A stretch of DNA of 8,896 nucleotides from Syntrophaceae bacterium UBA1062 (GCA_002316295.1 DCDF01000275.1:1-8896); one strand, 5' to 3'. Counted from the first letter of the stretch, positions 1 through 6,819 are shown. Notes: generated by a model from the letters alone, not told the origin. Translations and numbers: made by a program.

Positions 1-272
1 ATCAGGATCCGGATCATGTTGACCCAGTCCAGCTCGTAGGAGACGCTGAACGCCACGATATGAAAGTCCTGCAGCGCCCGTGAGGACTCGACCGAGCGCG
101 GAGAGTCGGTAAAGAACCGCTCGCACAGGATGGACGGGTGGCCGTTGAGCACCCGGTACATGGTGTGCAGCCCGAGGTTGGACATCCCCACCCAGTAGGT
201 GTTGGGGTAGACCAGCGCGATGTTCAGCCTGCCCCCGGGATCCTTCCTGACCGCGCCCGTCTCATCCCACAT
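1..272 (-). CDS. Radical SAM protein, N-terminal part (partial, runs off left edge)
   Basis: An open frame of about 90 codons reads off the left end of the window. The translated start contains LNIALVYPNTYWVGMSNLGL (about residues 16-35) and a later AFSVSYELDWVN stretch (about 74-85). Both resemble the N-terminal, B12-binding-like region of a large group of radical SAM proteins common in deltaproteobacteria. The CxxxCxxC iron-sulfur motif would lie further downstream and is outside the window, so the radical SAM call rests on this N-terminal similarity alone. I chose the ATG at 270-272. It overlaps the end of the response regulator gene by 11 bases, and no good Shine-Dalgarno sequence precedes it, so translational coupling is likely. 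The substrate and reaction are unknown. It is the last visible gene of the lpxC-ntrYX operon. Confidence 0.6.
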   Translation of the reverse strand, partial: MWDETGAVRKDPGGRLNIALVYPNTYWVGMSNLGLHTMYRVLNGHPSILCERFFTDSPRSVESSRALQDFHIVAFSVSYELDWVNMIRIL

Positions 273-1614
273 CGATGCCCAGACCCTTGATTTTCCTGTG
301 CAGGTTGCTTCGTTCGACACCGATGAGGTCTGCTGTCTTGGAGATGTTGTACCCGCACTCCTTGAGCTTCTTTTCAATGAACATCTTCTCGAATTCCGCC
401 CTGGCGTCCTTGAGCAGGGTGATGTCGATGAGCCTGTCGGTCTCGGAGGCGGCTCTCGACCCAAGAGGGAGAATATCGTCAACCGTGATCACATCCCCAG
501 GCGTCATGATCACCAGCCTTTCCACGATATTCTTGAGCTCGCGCACGTTCCCCGGCCAGTCGTGCTGCATGAGCTTCTTGACCGCGCCCTCGGTCATAGT
601 CTTCTTTTTCCCGCCCTTGAGAGAAGAATACATCTTGAGGAAATGCTCCACAAGCTCGGGGATGTCTTCCTTGCGGTCGGCGAGCCTGGGCACATAGATG
701 GGGATGACATTGAGGCGGTAGTAGAGGTCCTGCCGGAACCTTCCCGCTTCGATCTCCTTTTCGAGGTCCTTGTTGGTGGCGGTGAGCACCCGCACATCCA
801 CCTGGATCGTCTGGGCGCCCCCCACCCGTTCGAACCGCTGCTCCTGCAGGATCCTCAGGATCTTGGCCTGGGTGGGCAGGCTCATGTCGCCGATCTCGTC
901 CAGGAAAAGCGTGCCGTTGTTGGCCAGGTCGAACTTGCCCCGCCTGCGTTCCGTGGCGCCGGTGAACGCGCCCTTCTCATGACCGAAGAGCTCGCTTTCG
1001 ATGAGCTCCTGCGGGATCGCAGCGCAGTTGACCTCCACAAACGGCTGCTTGGCCCTCAGGCTGTTCTTGTGGATTCTCCTGGCCACAAGTTCCTTGCCCG
1101 TCCCGTTCTCTCCGAGGATCAGCACCCAGGCGTCCGTGGGGGCCGCCCTGTCGATCTGCTCCTTGAGCTTTCTGATGGCGGGAGAGTTTCCGATGATCTC
1201 GTCGTCTTTTTCCGCCTTTTTCCTGAGAAGGGCGTTCTCTTCCTCCAAGGCTCTCAGATGCAGGGTGTTGTTGATCGTGATGATGATCTTGTTCAGGTCC
1301 AGAGGCTTCTCGATGAAGTCCAGGGCGCCGAGCCGGGTAGCCCTGATGGCGGTGTCGATGGACCCATGCCCGGTCATGATGATGACCGGCGGCTTGAACC
1401 CGTCCTTCTTGAGGTCTTCCAGGATCTGCAGGCCGTCTTTGCCCGGCATCCAGATGTCCAGGAGGATCAGATCCACCTCATGGCTCTCGATGATCTGGAG
1501 AGCCTCCTCTCCATTGGCCGCAAGCAGGGTGTGGTACCCCTCATCCTCGAGCCCGCCCTTCAGCGAGAACCGGATGCTCTCCTCGTCATCCACTATGAGA
1601 ATAGAACGCTTCAT
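262..1614 (-). CDS. ntrX: NtrX-like sigma-54-dependent response regulator
   Basis: A cytoplasmic transcription activator of 450 residues, a normal length for the NtrC/NtrX class. An N-terminal receiver domain (about 1-120) shows the acidic pair D9-D10, phosphoacceptor D53, T81 and K103. The central AAA+ domain (about 140-385) shows Walker A GENGTGKE (168-175), the sigma-54 contact loop GAFTGA (215-220), Walker B TLFLDE (235-240) and an arginine-rich segment RFRQDLYYR (292-300). A Fis-type helix-turn-helix closes the protein (about 412-445). The family hydrolyses ATP to open promoters bound by sigma-54 RNA polymerase. It follows the sensor kinase gene after 3 bases, with AAAGGAG overlapping the kinase stop region, so the pair is a two-component system. 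The NtrX subclass is assigned from the NtrY-like partner as well as sequence. Control of nitrogen genes is not shown here, and other sigma-54 regulons are possible. Confidence 0.9.
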   Translation of the reverse strand: MKRSILIVDDEESIRFSLKGGLEDEGYHTLLAANGEEALQIIESHEVDLILLDIWMPGKDGLQILEDLKKDGFKPPVIIMTGHGSIDTAIRATRLGALDFIEKPLDLNKIIITINNTLHLRALEEENALLRKKAEKDDEIIGNSPAIRKLKEQIDRAAPTDAWVLILGENGTGKELVARRIHKNSLRAKQPFVEVNCAAIPQELIESELFGHEKGAFTGATERRRGKFDLANNGTLFLDEIGDMSLPTQAKILRILQEQRFERVGGAQTIQVDVRVLTATNKDLEKEIEAGRFRQDLYYRLNVIPIYVPRLADRKEDIPELVEHFLKMYSSLKGGKKKTMTEGAVKKLMQHDWPGNVRELKNIVERLVIMTPGDVITVDDILPLGSRAASETDRLIDITLLKDARAEFEKMFIEKKLKECGYNISKTADLIGVERSNLHRKIKGLGIDVG

Positions 1615-1617
1615 GCA

Positions 1618-3798
1618 CTACTCCTTTACCGGCAGCTCTATACTGAAAATCGTGCCTGTAGGCGTGTTGTCCCTGACCCGGACGAAGCCGTTGTGGTCCG
1701 AGACGATCCGATTGACTATGACCAGGCCCAGTCCCGTCCCTCCCTTTTTCGTGGAGAAGTAGGGCTCGAACAGCCTTTCCTTGGCCTTGGGGGGTATCCC
1801 GGCGCCGGTATCGGCGATCTCCAGGGTGGCTATGTGCACATCGGCATCGTAGCTCGTCTGGATGGAAACCTTCCTCGGGGTGTTTCCGGGCTCCAGGACA
1901 GCGGTGGTGGCGTTCTCCAGCAGGTTCCCGACCGCCCTGCTCATCTGCGGGGCGTCTATTTCCACCCTGGGCATGGTCTCGTCGAGCCTGAGCTCATAGG
2001 AGACCTTCGGATGGGCCTGCCGGTAAAGCGCTGCGGCGTCCTGCACCACCTTGTTGAGATCGCCCGGGGCCGGCATGCACGAGGGCATCTTCGCGAATGC
2101 GGAGAACTCGTTGACCAGTCGCTTCATCTCGTCGACCTCATTGATGATGATCCGGGTACACTCGTCGAATACCTGGCCTTCCTCCCCGAGGCGGTCCAGA
2201 TACCTGCGCCTGAGCCTCTGGGCGGACAGCTGGATGGGGGTCAGCGGGTTCTTTACCTCATGGGCGATCCTCCGGGCCACCTCTCTCCATGCCGCCATGC
2301 GCTGCATCTTCTGGAGCTGCGTGAGGTCGTCGAACACCACCACCATACCCATGTGCTCGCCGTTGTCGTCGTGGAGAAACGATGCATGTCCGAGCAGCGT
2401 CAGTCTCTTGGAGTCCACTGATATGGTGATCTGCTTCTGGGTGGCGATGCCCTGGGACTTCTTCAGGGGCTCGATGAGCTCGGTGACGATGGAGATGTAA
2501 TCGTCGCTGAGCACCTCATGATACATCTTCCCCATCGAATCGTACTCGGAAATGGCGAGCATGCTCTGGGCCGCGGGATTGATCATGCTGATGCAGTCGT
2601 CCCGGCCGATGGTGATGACGCCGGTCGAGATGTTGGTGAGCACGGTCTCGATATAGCGATTGCGGTAGGTGAGTTCGTTGTAGGCATTCTCCAGACGCTT
2701 GCGCGATTCCGTGAGGTCGTTCACCATGGTATTGAAGTCCTGGACCAGAAGTCCCAGTTCATCGTTGGACTGGACGTCGATGGAGAAGCTCAAATCGCCC
2801 CGGGATATCCGCTGGGTGCCTTCCACGAGCTTCTCTATGGGGTTGATGAGCCCCTTGGAGATGTTCATGCCGAACCACACGGCAGAGAAGATCACCAGGA
2901 GCGTGATGGACGTGAGGATGATGATGTAGTTGGTCTTGATGGGGCCTTTGAGCTTGAGACTGTGAATGTAGTCCGTGAACGTGGAACGGATGATGCTCAT
3001 CCTGCCGGATATGCTCTCCGGTATGTAATAGTCCGCAACGAGCACGCCCACCACGTCCTTGAGGTTGAACGACGACCGGATAGGCACGATGCCCTCGATA
3101 ATGTCCGCGTCTCCGGTGCGGACCACGATGGACATGGTCTTGCCCTCCATGGCGGAGAGTACTAGACTCGAATCCGGTGAGGGAAGGCCCGCCACGCCGA
3201 TGTCCGGGGACACGATCTTCACCAGCTCCTCTCCCTGTGACGAGAAGATCTCCACGGCCGAGAGTCGAAACAGCACCATCTTCTCCTCGAGCAGGCTCTT
3301 GAGGATCTCGAGATTTTCTTCTTTGAGGAGCCTCCTCTCCGTGATCTCATCGGATATGGAACTCGCGTAGTGGATGGCGTCGGCCGAGGCCTCCTTGTAG
3401 TAGATGTTCGCCACGTTCATGGACTCTTCGATGGCGGTTTCCACCTCGCTGGAGAGCCAGCCTTCCATGCTCTGGTTCAGGAATATGATGCTGGCGATGA
3501 ACAGGACCGTGGTGGGGATGATGGTGAGTGTGACGAACGCGGCCACGAGCTTGGTTCTGAGCCTCGTGCCGAGCATCCCTTGCTGCCTTTCCAGCAGGAG
3601 CTTCGCGAGATTGCGGGTGACCAGAAAGATGACCAGGACCAGAAGCACGATGTTGAGGCTGATCAGGCCGAAGATGACGAGGTTGCGGATGGAAGACAGC
3701 GCCTGGATGTTCCGGATGTTCGTCTGGGCGATGCTCAAAAAGGCGATTACAGCGATGATGACGACGATGTAGATGATCTCTCTGGTTCTCTTCGTCAT
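1618..3798 (-). CDS. ntrY: NtrY-like membrane sensor histidine kinase
   Basis: A 726-residue inner-membrane histidine kinase. Hydrophobic segments at about 8-24, 39-61, 84-107 and 289-311 are likely membrane helices. The region between the last two (about 108-288) would be the extracytoplasmic sensor. A HAMP domain (about 312-365), a PAS domain (about 377-495) and the kinase core follow. The H-box is RIAHEVKNPLTP, with phosphoacceptor H513. The ATP-binding domain has the N-box NLLENA (625-630), G1 DTGAGIP (663-669), F-box FEPYFST (677-683) and G2 GGTGLGL (686-692). All catalytic motifs appear intact. The multi-helix N terminus and this H-box match the NtrY family. The start ATG overlaps the lpxC stop (ATGA) and has AGGAGA 8 bases upstream. 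It should phosphorylate the NtrX-like regulator encoded next. The signal it senses is unknown. Confidence 0.88.
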   Translation of the reverse strand: MTKRTREIIYIVVIIAVIAFLSIAQTNIRNIQALSSIRNLVIFGLISLNIVLLVLVIFLVTRNLAKLLLERQQGMLGTRLRTKLVAAFVTLTIIPTTVLFIASIIFLNQSMEGWLSSEVETAIEESMNVANIYYKEASADAIHYASSISDEITERRLLKEENLEILKSLLEEKMVLFRLSAVEIFSSQGEELVKIVSPDIGVAGLPSPDSSLVLSAMEGKTMSIVVRTGDADIIEGIVPIRSSFNLKDVVGVLVADYYIPESISGRMSIIRSTFTDYIHSLKLKGPIKTNYIIILTSITLLVIFSAVWFGMNISKGLINPIEKLVEGTQRISRGDLSFSIDVQSNDELGLLVQDFNTMVNDLTESRKRLENAYNELTYRNRYIETVLTNISTGVITIGRDDCISMINPAAQSMLAISEYDSMGKMYHEVLSDDYISIVTELIEPLKKSQGIATQKQITISVDSKRLTLLGHASFLHDDNGEHMGMVVVFDDLTQLQKMQRMAAWREVARRIAHEVKNPLTPIQLSAQRLRRRYLDRLGEEGQVFDECTRIIINEVDEMKRLVNEFSAFAKMPSCMPAPGDLNKVVQDAAALYRQAHPKVSYELRLDETMPRVEIDAPQMSRAVGNLLENATTAVLEPGNTPRKVSIQTSYDADVHIATLEIADTGAGIPPKAKERLFEPYFSTKKGGTGLGLVIVNRIVSDHNGFVRVRDNTPTGTIFSIELPVKE
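1621..1627 (-). promoter_or_regulatory. Shine-Dalgarno site of the ntrX-like gene
   Basis: AAAGGAG on the minus strand is 6 bases before the ATG at 1612-1614. It lies in the final codons of the kinase gene, directly before its TAG stop. It fixes the start of the response regulator and couples the two genes. Confidence 0.7.
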
Positions 3799-4622
3799 CG
3801 CAAAGGTCTCCTGTCCCGCGGACGGTACAGCGAGATGAGCTCATGGGCCAGCGCCACGTGGAGACGGTGGCTCGCCCGGTATGCCCGGATGGCGCCGACC
3901 GGTGGAGCGCCGATGAGCCAGAGATCTCCGAGGAGATCGAGTACCTTGTGGCGGATGAACTCGTCCGGGAATCTCAACCCCTCCGGGTTCAGCACACGCT
4001 CGTCGTCCACTACTACGGCGTTCTGAAGGCTGCCGCCCCGAGCGAGCCCTGCTGCATGCATCATTTCCACATCCTTGAGCATCCCGAATGTCCTGGCAGG
4101 GGCGATCCGGCCGCCGTAGTCCGTGCCGTCGTAGCAGTACTGCTGGCGGCCGACGGCCCGGGCGGAAAAATCTATTTCATAGGTGATGCTGAAGGGACCG
4201 GGGCATGCCTTTATCCACGAGGCCCCGTCCTCAACCGCTACGGTCCTATCGATGCAGATTTCGGGCGCCTCCCCGGGAACATCCTGCGGGCCCGCCTGCA
4301 GGAGCATCTTATAAAAAGGGAGCGCCGAACCGTCCATGGCGGGGATTTCGGCACCGGAGACCTCCACCTCGCAGTCAGTGATGCCGAGCCCGTACAGGGC
4401 TGACATGAGATGTTCCACGGTCGAGATCGTCACTCCGCCGCGTCCGATGGCGGTATTCAGCCGGGTGTCAACCACGTTCTCAGGCGATGCGGGAATTCTC
4501 TCGCCGTCCCTCACGAACACAATCCCCTCCCGCGAGGGACGCACGGTCAACGTAATCAGGCCGCCGCTGTGGAGACCGACCCCCTCCATATGGATCTCCC
4601 GTGCTATGGTCCTTCTCTGCAT
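3795..4622 (-). CDS. lpxC: UDP-3-O-acyl-N-acetylglucosamine deacetylase LpxC
   Basis: The zinc enzyme for the committed step of lipid A synthesis. It removes acetate from UDP-3-O-acyl-GlcNAc at the inner face of the cytoplasmic membrane. With the start used here it has 275 residues, slightly short of the roughly 270-305 seen in the family. Zinc ligands are visible as H71 (in VEHLMSA), H225 and D229 (in RHKVLDLLGD). The catalytic glutamate is E70 and the conserved late histidine is H252 (in ASHRLHVAL, where the family usually has GHxLN). ATG at 4620-4622 was chosen because QRRTI followed by EGVGLHSG at that distance is the usual LpxC beginning. An in-frame TTG at 4659-4661 would add 13 unconserved residues and lies inside a likely -35 element. 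Its stop codon overlaps the ntrY start, so it heads the operon. Confidence 0.93.
   Translation of the reverse strand: MQRRTIAREIHMEGVGLHSGGLITLTVRPSREGIVFVRDGERIPASPENVVDTRLNTAIGRGGVTISTVEHLMSALYGLGITDCEVEVSGAEIPAMDGSALPFYKMLLQAGPQDVPGEAPEICIDRTVAVEDGASWIKACPGPFSITYEIDFSARAVGRQQYCYDGTDYGGRIAPARTFGMLKDVEMMHAAGLARGGSLQNAVVVDDERVLNPEGLRFPDEFIRHKVLDLLGDLWLIGAPPVGAIRAYRASHRLHVALAHELISLYRPRDRRPLR
3807..3812 (-). promoter_or_regulatory. Shine-Dalgarno site of the ntrY-like gene inside lpxC
   Basis: On the minus strand AGGAGA lies 8 bases before the ATG at 3796-3798. It sits within the last codons of lpxC, and the start itself overlaps the lpxC stop as ATGA. This supports the start used and implies translational coupling. 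Confidence 0.65.
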
Positions 4623-4632
4623 GGCAGTGTCT

Positions 4633-4661
4633 AGATTATGTAACACAGCGGTATTAGTCAA
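4633..4661 (-). promoter_or_regulatory. Predicted lpxC operon promoter, nearly leaderless
   Basis: On the minus strand TTGACT (4656-4661) is followed after 17 bases by TAATCT (4633-4638). An overlapping alternative -10, CATAAT (4635-4640), is closer to consensus but leaves a spacer of only 15 bases. Either choice puts the transcription start only about 3-6 bases before the ATG at 4620-4622. No Shine-Dalgarno sequence is visible there. The pattern is seen in the sequence; promoter activity is inferred. Confidence 0.45.
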
Positions 4662-4687
4662 ATGCTAAAAGCCCGCCGTTCTTTGAT

Positions 4688-4716
4688 TTGACACCCGTGG
4701 GAAAAAGCCTTATATG
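4688..4716 (+). promoter_or_regulatory. Predicted promoter of the tat genes, leaderless
   Basis: A perfect -35 TTGACA (4688-4693) and a -10 TATATG (4711-4716) are separated by exactly 17 bases. The expected start of transcription, about 7 bases after the -10, falls at about 4722-4724. This is 1-3 bases before the ATG at 4725, and no Shine-Dalgarno sequence precedes that ATG. The -35 is back to back with the predicted lpxC -35, with 26 bases between them. Confidence 0.6.
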
Positions 4717-4724
4717 GTCATACC

Positions 4725-5051
4725 ATGTTCGGTATCGGCGGTCAGGAACTCCTTCTCATCCTTCTGTTAGCCTTGATTATTCTCGGTCCAAAGAAGTTGC
4801 CCGAGATGGCGAAGACTATCGGAAAGGCCATGGGGGAATTTCAGAGGGCGACCAACGATCTCAAGAGAGAGATCGACGTGGCGTCCAGGGAGACCCCTGC
4901 CGAGCCCGCCGCCGCACCTGCGCCCAAGCAGGGCGGTACCGCGGCGCCGAACGATGCGTCCGCGCCTGTGCAGCAGGAAGAGGAGCAGCCTGAAAAGAAA
5001 AAAAGCGAGGACGAGCTCATGTCGTACCGTCCCGGCGAGATAGAGGAATAA
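4725..5051 (+). CDS. tatB: Twin-arginine translocase TatA/TatB family subunit (TatB-like)
   Basis: A 108-residue single-span membrane protein. It has a short N-out segment, one hydrophobic helix (about 8-21), the LGPKKLPE hinge (20-27), an amphipathic helix (about 27-55) and a low-complexity Ala/Pro/Glu/Lys tail. The family acts with TatC to export folded proteins carrying a twin-arginine signal. E8 and the L20-G21-P22 hinge are TatB-like (TatA usually has F-G at the hinge). The MFGIG opening and the helix sequence are also common in proteins annotated as TatA in deltaproteobacteria, so the symbol is a best guess. It is the only TatA/B-type gene here and is followed after 4 bases by tatC. The ATG lacks a Shine-Dalgarno sequence and lies almost at the predicted transcription start. 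Confidence 0.85.
   Translation: MFGIGGQELLLILLLALIILGPKKLPEMAKTIGKAMGEFQRATNDLKREIDVASRETPAEPAAAPAPKQGGTAAPNDASAPVQQEEEQPEKKKSEDELMSYRPGEIEE
5042..5047 (+). promoter_or_regulatory. Shine-Dalgarno site that supports the TTG start of tatC
   Basis: AGAGGA lies 8 bases before the TTG at 5056-5058, inside the last codons of the upstream tat gene. The residues encoded from this TTG match the usual start of TatC, and no ATG lies nearby in frame. Confidence 0.6.
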
Positions 5052-5055
5052 CGGG

Positions 5056-5799
5056 TTGGAAGAGGACAAGCTGCCCATCCACGATCATCTCGAGGAGCTT
5101 CGCTGGAGACTCATCAAGTGCGTCATTGCCGTGGCTGTGGGCTTTGTCGCAACCTATGCATTCAAGGAGCGGATCTTTGAGTTCCTGGTATCGCCTCTGG
5201 CCAGGTTGCTGCCGGAAAACAGCCACCTCATCTACACTTCGCTGCCCGAGGCCTTCATCACCTATCTGAAAGTGGCCTTTTTTTCCAGCCTCGTGCTCTC
5301 ATCTCCCGTGATCTTCTATCAGATCTGGAAGTTCATCATGCCCGGGCTCTACGAGAACGAGCGGCGTTATGTGCTGCCCTTCATGATCATTGCCACGCTC
5401 TTTTTCCTGGCGGGCGTGAGCTTTGCGTATTACGTCGTGTTCCCCTACGGCTTCCAGTTTTTCCTGGGGTTCCAGACAGACAATATCGCAGCCTTGCCGG
5501 CCATGAGGGACTATCTCGGCCTGGTCATGAAGCTCATGCTGGCATTCGGCATCACCTTCGAGCTGCCCGTGATCATGTATTTCCTCGCCAAGATGGGAAT
5601 CGTGAATCCCGGAATGCTGAGAAGGAACCGCAAGTACGCCGTTCTCATCGTGTTCATTGTTGCCGCGATCCTGACCCCGCCTGATGTGTTCAGTCAGATC
5701 ATGCTCGCCATACCTCTGATCATACTCTACGAGGTCAGCATCTGGGTCACCCACTTCGTGAGGAAGAAGAAAGAGCAGGCGAAAGCGGAAGCGGCGTAA
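5056..5799 (+). CDS. tatC: Twin-arginine translocase subunit TatC
   Basis: A 247-residue, six-helix inner-membrane protein that forms the signal-peptide receptor of the Tat translocase. The cytoplasmic N terminus carries HLEELRWRL (11-19), with E14 and R16 at the positions of the conserved signal-recognition residues. The first cytoplasmic loop has the family motif PGLYENERR (96-104), with E102 in the key glutamate position. FELPV (168-172) carries the membrane-buried glutamate E169, and LTPPD (206-210) precedes the last helices. Length and motifs are normal, and a basic KKKEQAK tail ends the protein. Translation probably starts at TTG. The gene is 4 bases after the TatA/B-type gene and should share its promoter. 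It converges with fdhE, and no strong terminator is seen after it. Confidence 0.95.
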   Translation: MEEDKLPIHDHLEELRWRLIKCVIAVAVGFVATYAFKERIFEFLVSPLARLLPENSHLIYTSLPEAFITYLKVAFFSSLVLSSPVIFYQIWKFIMPGLYENERRYVLPFMIIATLFFLAGVSFAYYVVFPYGFQFFLGFQTDNIAALPAMRDYLGLVMKLMLAFGITFELPVIMYFLAKMGIVNPGMLRRNRKYAVLIVFIVAAILTPPDVFSQIMLAIPLIILYEVSIWVTHFVRKKKEQAKAEAA

Positions 5800-5854
5800 G
5801 GTCGTGCAGTCACGGTTACGCACCCGAAGAATTCCCTTCAAAGCGGTCGGTTCC

Positions 5855-5881
5855 CCGATCGGAATAGACGCAGTCGATCGG
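5855..5881. repeat. Weak inverted repeat between convergent tatC and fdhE
   Basis: CCGATCG (5855-5861) and CGATCGG (5875-5881) are exact inverted copies around a 13-base loop. No T tract follows on either strand close enough for a standard rho-independent terminator. It is the only structure I see in the 156 bases between tatC and fdhE. It may be chance, since each arm contains the self-complementary CGATCG. Confidence 0.3.
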
Positions 5882-5955
5882 CGGGATCTGCAGGAAATTT
5901 TCACACACCCTCCCGATTTTATACAGGAAGGTAGTTCACGGGTGGCGGGGACGGA

Positions 5956-6666
5956 TCAGAGATACCCTTCTTCCTGAGCTGCGGCGTCCAGATTCAGGCT
6001 CAGGACATCCTCGGTTTCGGCGTCGCAGGCAACGCGGTTTCTGGTGTCGACCACCTTGAGATAGTGTTTGCATTCCGAGCAGTACTGGACACGCACGCCT
6101 TCCGAGCCTTCCACGTCGAAATACCCCAGGGTGTTGTGATCCTCATTGCCGCAGAACGGACATTTGACCCTTCTGAACCTCCACCGCCTCCCGCACAGAA
6201 GGCAGATGAGATCCCTGGAGGCCTCCGAGTCGAAAGCGATCCTCGGATACGTGCTGCAGAACGGGCATTTCCCTCCGCCCTGCACGGACTCCTCCGGAAT
6301 GACGTTCGCCTCCCGGAGGGCTCTGAGATACCCGGTCACCGCGGGCCGCAGAAACATGGGCAGGATATCCTGATCGTCTTTTCCGACCTCCGGAAGCGGC
6401 TCATCCGCGACAAAGGATTTCAGGGCCGTTTCCAGGTCCACACCGGGCTCATTGCCCATGACCTCGATCCATGCCTGTCTGCAGGCATCTGCAAGCAGGC
6501 TGTAGGGAAGGGCCCGGATGATCCCTTTGGACGCCGGTCCGGCATCGGTCCCGGCAGGGATATCGAGCTTCCGCACCTTTTCCGCAACGGACGCGTGAAT
6601 CCGACGGGCCTTGTCGATCCCGTCCGCATCCTCGGGATATTTCTTCTTCAGCGCATCCCAATCCAT
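5956..6666 (-). CDS. fdhE: FdhE-like formate dehydrogenase accessory protein
   Basis: A 236-residue cytoplasmic protein with a helical N-terminal half and a C-terminal rubredoxin-like metal-binding half. Four CxxC pairs are visible: C134/C137 (CPFC), C155/C158 (CLLC), C169/C172 (CPFCG) and C196/C199 (CSEC, followed by KHYLK). This spacing and the CGRRW sequence are typical of FdhE. In well-studied bacteria FdhE binds the catalytic subunit of respiratory formate dehydrogenase and is needed for its activity before Tat export. The protein is shorter than the roughly 300-residue enterobacterial form, mainly in the N-terminal half, but no cysteine pair is lost. The ATG at 6664-6666 has AAGG 8-9 bases upstream. 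No formate dehydrogenase gene lies in the window. Its tail-to-tail neighbour is tatC. Confidence 0.85.
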   Translation of the reverse strand: MDWDALKKKYPEDADGIDKARRIHASVAEKVRKLDIPAGTDAGPASKGIIRALPYSLLADACRQAWIEVMGNEPGVDLETALKSFVADEPLPEVGKDDQDILPMFLRPAVTGYLRALREANVIPEESVQGGGKCPFCSTYPRIAFDSEASRDLICLLCGRRWRFRRVKCPFCGNEDHNTLGYFDVEGSEGVRVQYCSECKHYLKVVDTRNRVACDAETEDVLSLNLDAAAQEEGYL

Positions 6667-6672
6667 AGCCGG

Positions 6673-6701
6673 ACCTTAAGGAATTACCGGAGACAAGTCA
6701 A
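6673..6701 (-). promoter_or_regulatory. Weak candidate promoter for fdhE
   Basis: On the minus strand TTGACT (6696-6701) is followed after 17 bases by TAAGGT (6673-6678), which matches the -10 consensus at only three positions. If used, transcription would begin about at the fdhE ATG. The same AAGG could instead be the ribosome binding site of a longer transcript, so this call is tentative. Confidence 0.25.
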
Positions 6702-6762
6702 CTCATGTTTGCATGGCCTTGAGAAAACAGGACCGGGGCGGTCATTGAGATGCATCGTCTCC

Positions 6763-6819
6763 AAAAAAGACCGGCCTGCCCCTTGACAGAGGCACGACGC
6801 CTCTGAGAAGGGTCAGGCC
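6763..6819 (-). terminator. Rho-independent terminator after the 5'-nucleotidase gene
   Basis: Read on the minus strand, a long hairpin (6773-6819) starts 26 bases after the nucleotidase stop. Its stem has 6 pairs (GGCCTG/CAGGCC), one mismatch, 5 pairs, a two-by-two internal loop, then 7 pairs (CAGAGGC/GCCTCTG) closing a 5-base loop. A run of six T (6763-6768) follows after GGTC. On the plus strand no T run follows, so it should act in one direction. It separates the nucleotidase from fdhE. Confidence 0.85.

Noticed and set aside
220..2421. A 733-codon open frame on the plus strand, opposite ntrX and ntrY
   Set aside because: It lies wholly antisense to two genes with complete sets of family motifs. 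Its translation shows no recognisable domain and has the Leu/Asp/Gly/Arg-rich look of a complement-strand shadow.
2518..4403. Further long plus-strand frames opposite ntrY and lpxC (2518-3165, 3370-4026, 3843-4403)
   Set aside because: All are antisense to well-supported genes and show no family motifs or ribosome binding sites.
4623..4661. TTG start at 4659-4661 for lpxC, adding 13 residues
   Set aside because: The added residues are not part of the usual LpxC N terminus, no ribosome binding site precedes the TTG, and it overlaps the likely -35 element.
5299..5904. A 201-codon minus-strand frame opposite tatC
   Set aside because: It is antisense to tatC, which has all conserved motifs. Its His/Glu/Asp-rich translation is typical of the complement of membrane-protein codons.
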